Source: Homarus americanus (taxonomy: Eukaryota > Arthropoda > Malacostraca > Decapoda > Nephropidae). Taken from it: DNA of 64,000 nucleotides. A program made the position numbers and the translations under genes. The stretch covers positions 5,930,193 to 5,994,192 of the forward strand of contig NW_024748870.1 of assembly GCF_018991925.1 (NCBI RefSeq), in the 5' to 3' direction. Below the pieces are notes generated by a model. It was not told the origin of the DNA. It was given only the letters and a program-made list of their open reading frames with translations, and searched no databases. Positions 55,996 through 64,000 of the stretch are shown one piece after another (the stretch's first letter is position 1; each line of letters starts with the position of its first letter).

Positions 55996-57831
55996 ACACG
56001 TCACAACACCAACATGAGCGGGAAGTCCTCATCATCACCGTCCACACGTCAGAACATCACACCAACATGCGGCGAACGTCATAACAATCAAGCAAAACAC
56101 CATAACAGAAACAGATTTGGTCCAACTGGCGCTAACATTACGGCCTCACACTCGGTCCAACATTAAGCAAGGGCAGTCAGACAGTGTTGGGTTCAAGCAA
56201 TGTATTCATTGTCTTCTCTCTACACTATGGATTATGTATTGTAATATGTATACTTTTTAAAATCTATTTGTTTTTGTTTTTATTATCTGTGTACGTTTGG
56301 GGTTTCATGATGACGATTTATTGTAAAGTTTTAAAGTCTCAGAATTTCAGAGTGATCTTAAGAGAAATTGAAAACCTGAAACCAAATTCTCCAAGGTTCG
56401 TACTCTCAATATTTTGCTCGTAACTACAGATGTAAGGGTGTATTTAACTGCTTGCAGATCTTGCAGGCCCTTGTGGTGAAGTCAATTACAATGCCGTGGT
56501 CAACATTACGGACCTGCACCACCTCACACACACACACACACTCCTTGACACAAAATGAATCAATTTCGTATAGCAGTTAGATACACCCGCTGCAGTTTCT
56601 GAGTACCGGCTGTTTGGTTCACTGTGTTCGAAAGGATTATAAATCTCGTCCACTTCATTACGCGACACAGCTGAACGATAATGCCTTTGTGAAAGTTACT
56701 GAAACTGGGTTTAGCTTCCTCCTTTCTCACACATACTGTAAAGCAATGCAACTTTTAGACTGAACTCTCCTACTCAATCACTCGAGCCAGAAGAGGGAAG
56801 GTTTAGGTAGGTGAGGAAGCAGTTGATCAGATGAGTGCCTGCGTCCAGGGGTTGGTGAGGCTCCCAACGGTCATGCAGCAGTTTACGTCAGTCGCTGATG
56901 GGGTGGGTGGTGGCGGTGACGCTTCTCCATTATTTTTAGCCGCAAGCTGATGTTCGTGTGTTTGTTTGGGTGTCCAACATTTTGCATCACCATTTATTAT
57001 GTCTATAATGTTCTGACAGCTCACTTACACGAGGTGCACACCAGGCCCCATCGATCGTACCCTGAAAGAGTGCCTATACTGGCAGAAGCCTGACAAACGT
57101 GGTCATGGTTTTCGTGAGCATGTCACTAGGAGGTAGAGAGGAGAATGCCAGGCGGTAATGATCGCTCAAGCTTGAGTTGTTCAGTCGTCTTAGTATAGGG
57201 AATATTCGCTTATACACATCACTGGGATGTACTGTAGCCGTTGTGATTAGTAAACCTTCTCTTGCATGAGGACCTTCCGTGATACGCTCGAGTGTCTTAT
57301 ATATGCAACTCTCAAGAATGTTAAGTAACACTCGAGGGGGGGGGGGCTTTGTTTGTTTGTGCGTTGGTCACGGTGTTTACTGGATACACAGGAGATACAC
57401 CTAATGTTTATTAATGCCGGAGTTCTGGAGGCTAATAGTCGGAGTGTATAGGTGAAGTTCCTGGATCAGAACTAAAAAAAAAATATCCCTGTCTGTCTGT
57501 TAAGAGAGAGACAGGATGACCAAATTACATACAAACTCCATTACCTTAATACAATCCCTCAGCACCTTATTAACTTCCCCTGATCTGTACACCTCGATGG
57601 AACAACCACTTAACAAGCAATTAAACCTAAATACAGGAGTGGGAGGAGGAAGCCCTAATTAACGAGAAAAGTATAGTAAATTGTAGGAGTCATTAAGGGA
57701 TTTTTAATGATGATGAGTGTACGGAGGCTGATAAAATGACGGAAGAATTGTGTGGAGACTTGTTTATGACACGCACATATGTATACGTACACATGGGCGA
57801 CGATGAAAAGGTGCGAGAACACACACACACA

Positions 57832-57883
<52 letters not shown>

Positions 57884-58261
57884 AAAAATAAATAATAAAT
57901 AAATAAAAAAACTGGACACCAACAAACACACAAACACACCTTTACACAAACAAACGAAAATGACACAAACACAAAACCCACAAACACCCGCAAAAGACTT
58001 AAACAGACACAAACACAGACACAACAAGAGAAATAAAAGCACCAATGGGTCAGGCTTGATTCAGTTAAATGAAGTTGATTTTGGTCAATCATATTACGAG
58101 GGTCGTCCTTCTGGTCATTCTAATTGGTCACTCAGGCTGTGCTAGGGCAGTCGCGCAAGCACACAAACACACCACTTCTATCTATCTCTCTATATGTTTG
58201 TTTCGGTTATTTTGCAAAATTCCCGGCGTGTATTTTGGTAATTTTGCGAAATAACTTACAA
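55996..58261. other. No recognisable gene
   Basis: It includes (CA)n at 57827-57879 and a TAAA-rich run to 57910. An 85-codon minus frame at 57331-57074 has no recognised domain. Confidence 0.4.
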
Positions 58262-58297
58262 ACGGACAACCTAACCTAACCTAACCTAGCCTAACCG
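58262..58297. repeat. Short CCTAA array
   Basis: Six AACCT-type pentamers, minus-strand TTAGG. Confidence 0.85.
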
Positions 58298-59298
58298 ATT
58301 TCACCCAGAAGTAACATATATACCTGCCTGTCTATATAATCTACCTGTGCAATCTACCTTATCTATCTAATTATCTACCCTTATGTGTAAACAAACATAG
58401 TAATTAATCGTATACATATTATTATCTACAATCTCAACCTACTCTCATTACCACCGTCAGGAGCATGACGCCTGGTGCTAACGTGGGTGTGTCAGCGTGT
58501 GGGAAACGTCTGATAAGAGACAATTTGAGCTGACACTATCCCAGGAACCTTGCTGATCGTATAATGATAATGATGATGATCTATAGTTTGACGATAATGA
58601 TAATAATAATAAAACTTCATCAAAAACTTCAACAACAACAACATCCCTCAGTAGTACTCCCAATAGTGGCCTCAATCCACCTGTAACGAATTTCATTACT
58701 TTTACCAGTAGTTAATTGTTAAGACTGTCCATGGTATAATGCACTAACCACCTCACACCTCTTGTTAATTATCGACTAAAAAACCCCACTAAATTCCTGT
58801 TTTCTCCTTTTAAAAAAAATTATATTACTAAGTTTTATATAATAGCTGTGTTAAACCCTCCCTGATAAACGTCCCTCACGAGCGAAATAAAACATAGGTC
58901 AGGTTGGTTTTTTTTACGCTCATTAGCACAGGTAAAAAGGTGGTATCTCATATTCTAGATTTTTTTTTTTACTATGAGTCTTACTGAACTAAAGGTTAAG
59001 TAAACATTCGACTCGGTGTTAGTATCTACAGAGTGAGACAGTGTTATGTAATTTCAATGTTGATTTTCGTTTAGAATAGATGTTTTAAATTTCAGTGTTT
59101 TTTCCTCCTCCGGCTTATCACAACCCACCCAGACGCCTTCCTAAACACACACAATGAATACGGCCAGAGATCACTGAAGATTCTAATGGACTCAATAGGT
59201 AAATTTTGCAAGGAAAGGGATAAATTTTTATATAATTAGATATTCCTCTTCATTCCGGGACAAAAAACAATGGCAGTTTTGTATTGTGTGAGTGAGTG

Positions 59299-59333
<35 letters not shown>

Positions 59334-59766
59334 GTGTGTGTGTGTCTGTGCGTGCGTGTGTGTTATAGACTTCAACATTACGACGTAAATAATCACTATC
59401 ATCTTCTTCATCGTCTTTATCACCGTGTTGTTATTATTCCCACGTTTAGTTCGAGGTTGTGGTCAGCTCGTTTTTTTCCTTCTCTCACTTTCTCTCCTCC
59501 ACAGTTATCACCCTTTGCTTCCTCTCGTTATTCCTTTAACTCTCTTATGTCCTTCTTATCACAAGTCCTCCTCCCACTTACTCCACCGACCTCTACGTCT
59601 CTCCGTCTCGCTCTGTGATAATCTCTACTTTCTCTCATCTCTCTTACATCCTACTCAACCTTATCTTTGAATCCTGTTCCTTATCTTCCTCCTTTTCCTC
59701 TCCTTCTTCGTCTCTCCACCGGTATCTCTATTGTCCTCCTCTCTAAATGTTCTCATCCACTCTTAA

Positions 59767-59803
<37 letters not shown>

Positions 59804-60034
59804 AGCTTTATCTCTCTGTCTCTCTCTAAGTCCCCCTTATCTCACAGTAAGATACGACAAATTGAACGTACTGTAATGGGAGGAATAAATTTTAATCTGA
59901 TTTTGTCTAATTTCTAAATGTGAAACTTGAAACTGAATAAAACACACAAATAAACTGAAACAATTTAAGCCATAGTTCTTTATTTAGATACATGATTTGC
60001 ATACAGAAACTCTACTTTTATATACAGTTTCTAC
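58298..60034. other. No recognisable gene
   Basis: It includes (ATAG)n at 59300-59333, a pyrimidine-rich tract at 59475-59720 and (CT)n at 59770-59802. Confidence 0.4.
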
Positions 60035-60650
60035 ATGACTAAATCCTTTGAGAGGTTAAGGCCTCCTTTTAAAACTTTCCAGCGTTCCAGCACTTACTAC
60101 AAAGTTGCTAAGCTTGTTCCACTCGTCCACCACCCTATTTGTGAACCAGTGCCTTCCTATCTCCCTCCTAAACCTAAACTTATCCAACTTAAATCCGTTG
60201 CTACGAGTCCTATCCTGCTCGGATATTATAAGAACTTTATCTATATCTCCTTCATTGATTCCTTTCACCCGCTTAAATACTTCTATCATATCTCCCCGCA
60301 CTCTTCGTCTTTCTAGGGAATGCAAGTTTAGTTTCTTTAACCTATCTTGATATGGAAGGTTTCCAAGTCCCGGAATCATTTTCGTCATTCTTCGCTGCAC
60401 CGACTCCAGTGAATTCATATCCATTCTATAATAAGGGCACCAGAACTGAACCGCATAATCGAGGTGCGGCCTGACTAGCGCAAGATATAGTTGCCATAAG
60501 ACCTCTGCACTCTTATTACTTACACTTCTAGATATAAAACCTAATATTCTGTTTGCCTTATTTCGAACATTAACGCACTGTTTTCTAGGCCGTAGATCCG
60601 GGCTTACAAGTACCCCTAAGTCTCTTTCACAAGTCGACTTCTCTAGGTTG
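60035..60650 (-). pseudogene. CR1-like LINE, copy 3 (diverged)
   Basis: The minus frame (60424-60056) reads MDMNSLESVQRRMTKMIPGL, RRVRGDMIEVFKRVKGINEG, GFKLDKFRFRREIGRHWFTN and RVVDEWNKLSNFVV. Upstream, to about 60650, the sequence continues as the CVNVRNKANRILGF and LALVRPHLDYAVQFW region in a broken frame. It is related to copies 1 and 2 but clearly diverged, so it is a different subfamily. The RT core and the CR1-type 3' end are absent. Confidence 0.83.
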
Positions 60651-61094
60651 ATGTAGGTTAAGGTGACACAGTTGTTATGTGTATCTGATCAGTTAAGAGA
60701 GAGTTATAGATACAATTTAGTCGCAATTAGGTTAAGGCGGCCCCATAACTGTGTATTTGATTAGAAACAGTAATTTCTACATGACAACCCGACGGTCAAC
60801 ACTTCGAATCCCACGGCCGGTACTGAGTGAGGCGTCCCTAGTCGACCCTGCTGTAGAATAGGTACATGACTTTACAATTAAGGAAATGAATGTGGGTAAA
60901 GTTCAATGCTGACGTCTCTTATCTCCTTGTGTACTGCAGACTTAAGGCTTCAGTGTACTATATCCGCACTGCCTTTAATGGGCCGATTAGTGTATAAGAG
61001 AATCACTGCCGCTTCTGAATTAAATTTGTGGCTGATAATTTTTTTGTTTGCTGGTAAATCGCACTTAAGCGTATATATCGTGATGTGCCGAGGA
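60651..61094. other. No recognisable gene; tRNA-like word at 60800-60840
   Basis: CACTTCGAATCCCACGGCCG around 60810-60830 resembles a Pol III B box, so a decayed SINE head is possible. The rest is unclassified. Confidence 0.3.
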
Positions 61095-61250
61095 GGAGAA
61101 GGAGGAGAAGGAGAAGAAGGGGAGGAGGAGAAGGAGGAGGAGGAGGAGAAGGAGGAGGAAGAGGAGGAGGAGGAGGAGAAGGAGGAGAAGGAGGAGGAGA
61201 GGAGGAGGAGGAGGAGGAGGAGGAGGAGGAGGAGAATAAAATGGAGGAGG
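61095..61250. repeat. (GGA)n microsatellite
   Basis: About 50 GGA/GAA triplets. Confidence 0.95.
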
Positions 61251-61452
61251 AGTAGACAATGCTCACGTTCGGTGTAGCCTAGAATGGTAGACATAGATAA
61301 ATAGATAGTTAGATAGATAAATGGATAACTAGATAGATAACTAGGTAGCTAGATAGAACCGCGGGTCATTACATCATAACCGGGGTATAAATACAGAGGT
61401 CAGGAGTCATTACCCCCTTGATGACGTCACAGTGCCAGAGGTATCAGATTGC

Positions 61453-61453
<1 letters not shown>

Positions 61454-61488
<35 letters not shown>
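61454..61488. repeat. (CA)n microsatellite
   Basis: About 17 repeats. Confidence 0.93.
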
Positions 61489-61490
<2 letters not shown>

Positions 61491-61499
61491 ACACCCCTG

Positions 61500-61735
61500 C
61501 CACGTGACCACCTGGTACCACCGCCCACCCTGTCACACCGCCCACCCTTTCACACCGCCCACCCTTTCAAACTGCCCACCGTGTCACACCGCCCACTGTG
61601 TCACACCACGACAACCCTGTCACACCACCCAACCCTGTCACACCGCCCCGCGTGTCACACCACCCAACCCTGTCACACCGCCCCTCGTGTCACACCACCC
61701 AACCCTGTCACACCGCTCACCTGGTCACTTCCCGG
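61500..61735. repeat. ~19-bp minisatellite CCCTGTCACACCGCCCACC
   Basis: About twelve units with CCCTTTCACACC, GTGTCACACC and similar changes. Confidence 0.9.
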
Positions 61736-61889
61736 GTTATTTGCGTTACATCGTTTTCACATATTACGTTTATATTACAAAGTTGTGTTCCGCTTGTTGT
61801 AACACTCGTAACGTTACCCATTGTACCACTTATATGAGCTACGTTACAGGTGTGTGTTACAGAACCACCCCTTTCACTATGTTTCCTGA

Positions 61890-62115
61890 ATTCACATTGA
61901 CTCAAAATGATTCAAAGTGGTTCATAATGATTCAGTGATTCAGAATGATTCACAGTACTCAAAGTGACTCACAGCGGCACTATAACTCACACAGCCTTAC
62001 ATTGACTTACGGAGACTCACACAGCATCCCGATGAATCACAATGACTCACATAGCCTTGCAGTGGGTAGCAGTGACCACACAGCATCACAGTGACTCACA
62101 CCGCCTAAAAATGAC
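61890..62115. repeat. Degenerate TGACTCACA repeat
   Basis: Words such as ATGATTCA, GTGACTCACA and GAGACTCACACAGC recur every 10-20 bases. Confidence 0.75.
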
Positions 62116-62139
62116 TTGTATTGACCTTAAGACGCTCGA

Positions 62140-62705
62140 GCGACGAGTCACAACTCACCTTGGATTCTCCTAAATGTCGGGAGCGTCACACTTGGTCCGC
62201 CGCGTCACACATTTCTCGGAACGTCACACAGCACTCAGGACGTCACAGGGCACTTGTTGCGTCACAATTCCCTCGAGGTGTAACAGAACGCTGTAAATGC
62301 GACACAAGAAACAGCGCGTCACACAGCACTTGGGTCGTCTAACTTACTTGTAGCGTCACACTGCACTTGTTACGGTATAATTTTCTTCAGAGCGTCACGC
62401 AACATCCTTGAACGTAACATAGGTTCCAGAGCGTCACACAACGCTTGGCTCGTCACACATTGGCTTGTGGTAGAACAAAACATTCTTTCTGTGCATTACA
62501 CAGTGCCTCTACCGTCACAGTGCCGTCACACAGTCATTAGATGAAACAATTGGTATGTCACACTTTTATTCGTAGTGTTACAGAGCGTCACAGACCTTCA
62601 GTAGTGTCAAAACACACGTGGTGTCGAATTTACCTCGTAACACCACAGCTCCCTTAGCGTCACGCACCGCCTGTATCGTCACAGATGGTTGGGAGCGTCG
62701 CGTCG
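62140..62705. repeat. Degenerate ~19-20-bp array with GCGTCACA core
   Basis: More than 25 units of GCGTCACACAGCACTTGG-like sequence, strongly diverged. It runs directly into the CpG-rich stretch. Confidence 0.8.
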
Positions 62706-62893
62706 TCACGTTCGCGAGTGACTCCGGCGGCAGTGAAGTCTCGCGGCGGTCGTCAAGCAGCGGCGGCGCGCGAGAGAGGCACCGCCGACTGGCACTGAGG
62801 CAACGCGGAGACTGTCCTTACTCCGGCACTCTGCCACCTGGCCCTCCACACGCCCACACGCACGCCCACCACCACCACCACCACACCACCATC
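62690..62893. other. GC- and CpG-rich stretch beside the gap
   Basis: About 65% GC by eye with many CG dinucleotides (GCGTCGCGTCGTCACG, TCGCGGCGGTCGTCAAGC, GGCGGCGCGCGAG), in sharp contrast to its surroundings. It could be a promoter or first exon of a gene interrupted by the gap, but no coding homology was seen. A plus-strand frame at 62618 runs into the gap. Confidence 0.4.
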
Positions 62894-62993
62894 NNNNNNN
62901 NNNNNNNNNNNNNNNNNNNNNNNNNNNNNNNNNNNNNNNNNNNNNNNNNNNNNNNNNNNNNNNNNNNNNNNNNNNNNNNNNNNNNNNNNNNNN
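62894..62993. other. Assembly gap (100 N)
   Basis: Exactly 100 N, a placeholder for unknown length. Confidence 0.99.
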
Positions 62994-63125
62994 CCCGCTG
63001 CGCCATAACAAGACAATTGCGCTATTTACTGTCACTGTCAATACTCCTATTGTACGAGGCAGTGGACGGCAATGTGTCTGTCTGTCGGTCTGTCTCTTAA
63101 TACTGTCTCAAGGTCTGGAATAACC

Positions 63126-63576
63126 TATCTCTTATGCTCATCACTCACACTCATCCATCACACATTCATCCATCATCCACACTCATCCATCACCTACACT
63201 CATCCATCACCCACACTCATCCAGCACCCACACTCATCCATCACTTACACTCATCCATCACCCACACTCATCCATCACCCACACTCATCCATCATCCCAC
63301 ACTCATCCCATCACATCCACACTGCCTCATCCATCACCCACACTCATCCAGCACCCACACTCATCCATCACCTACACTCATCCATCACCCACACTCATCC
63401 AGCACCCACACTCATCCATCACTTACACTCATCCATCACCCACACTCATCCATCACCCACACTCATCCATCACTCACACTCATCCATCACCTACACTCAT
63501 CCATCACCCACACTCATCCAGCACCCACTTTCATCCATCACCCACTGTCATCCATCACCCACACTCATCCGTTTAC
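63126..63576. repeat. 17-bp minisatellite CACTCATCCATCACCCA
   Basis: About 26 units. Variants CCAGCACCCA and CCATCACTTA recur in the same order, suggesting a higher-order unit. The His/Pro/Thr/Ser frames here are artefacts. Confidence 0.95.
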
Positions 63577-64000
63577 AGAGGATGGAGTGTTTAGTTCAGT
63601 GAGGTGTTGGCCTCGTTGGCGTATATGACACGTATTCTTATCATCTCTTAAGTGTAGTTATGTCTATATGCATTTGTTATATAGTTTTAGGTTACTTTTT
63701 AGATAGGAAATAAGTGAATACGGTTTTACCTAAATTAAATTGTTTCGTCGTTAGATGCAATATATACAAATCAATCAATCAGTCAACCAATAAATCATTC
63801 AACCAATCAATCAATCAGTTATTAGTAATAACGGATGTGTAATGACTTATTACACATCAGTAACACATGACGTCACTCCACAACACCAACCACTGACGTC
63901 ACTGTATAACTCTCGTAACTAACACGTTAGTTCCTAGAGGTTAACTATTGAATAATTAAGGCTGTTGATTTAGTTTACAGGAACCAATAGTTGGCCCTAG
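63577..64000. other. No recognisable gene
   Basis: Contains (AATC)n at 63771-63820; otherwise unclassified. Confidence 0.4.

Noticed and set aside
62618..63100. 160-codon frame across the assembly gap
   Set aside because: It is open only because N codons do not stop translation; the flanks are a degenerate repeat and a CAC run.
63126..63576. CRISPR-like direct repeats
   Set aside because: 17-bp units with no unique spacers; a minisatellite in a eukaryotic genome.

Overview
The window looks like nuclear DNA of an arthropod, most likely a decapod crustacean. This is inferred from one intron-split invertebrate-type peptide GPCR, many patches of the arthropod telomere motif TTAGG, extreme microsatellite content, tRNA-derived SINEs, and decayed LINE and LTR retroelements. 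There is no sign of operons or of prokaryotic or viral gene organisation. A 100-base assembly gap lies at 62894-62993.

The only host gene I can support is on the minus strand at 16333-7606: a rhodopsin-family (class A) neuropeptide-receptor-like GPCR. It can be read as five coding exons (16333-16059, 13503-13383, 10381-10080, 9825-9311, 7961-7606). All junctions are GT..AG, the phases fit, and the conceptual protein is 522 residues with seven hydrophobic segments. Its introns are full of repeats: a 41-bp minisatellite, CAC arrays and a SINE in intron 1, a LINE in intron 2, and a 518-bp fold-back element plus an (AT)n tract in intron 4.

Nearly everything else is repeat. Layout: 1-7600, microsatellites, a solo LTR (3493-4253), a LINE 3' fragment and a 452-bp fold-back element; 7600-16340, the GPCR; 16528-18578, a decayed LINE with a mutated RT active site; 18600-30900, simple repeats, TTAGG-like patches and a 78-bp MITE; 30910-33718, a solo LTR followed by a LINE 3' end that is itself split by a second 1.44-kb LTR-like insertion with a 5-bp target duplication; 33700-51370, minisatellites (including 20-bp TGACGTAC and 5-bp TACTG arrays), another LINE 3' end and SINE fragments; 51370-54500, two CR1-like LINE copies; 54755-55147, a complete tRNA-Ala-derived SINE with a 12-bp target duplication; 55150-61500, mostly unrecognised sequence and a third CR1-like copy; 61500-62720, a 1.2-kb degenerate array built on a GTCACA core that runs into a GC- and CpG-rich stretch beside the gap; 63126-63576, a 17-bp minisatellite.

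Most long open frames here are artefacts of short-period repeats and are not annotated as genes. I found no clear candidate for a new multi-gene system. The items most worth following are the fold-back element beside a splice donor of the GPCR, the unusual set of GPCR micro-switch residues, the nested LTR insertion, the two SINE families that share one tRNA head, and the GTCACA array leading into the CpG-rich block.
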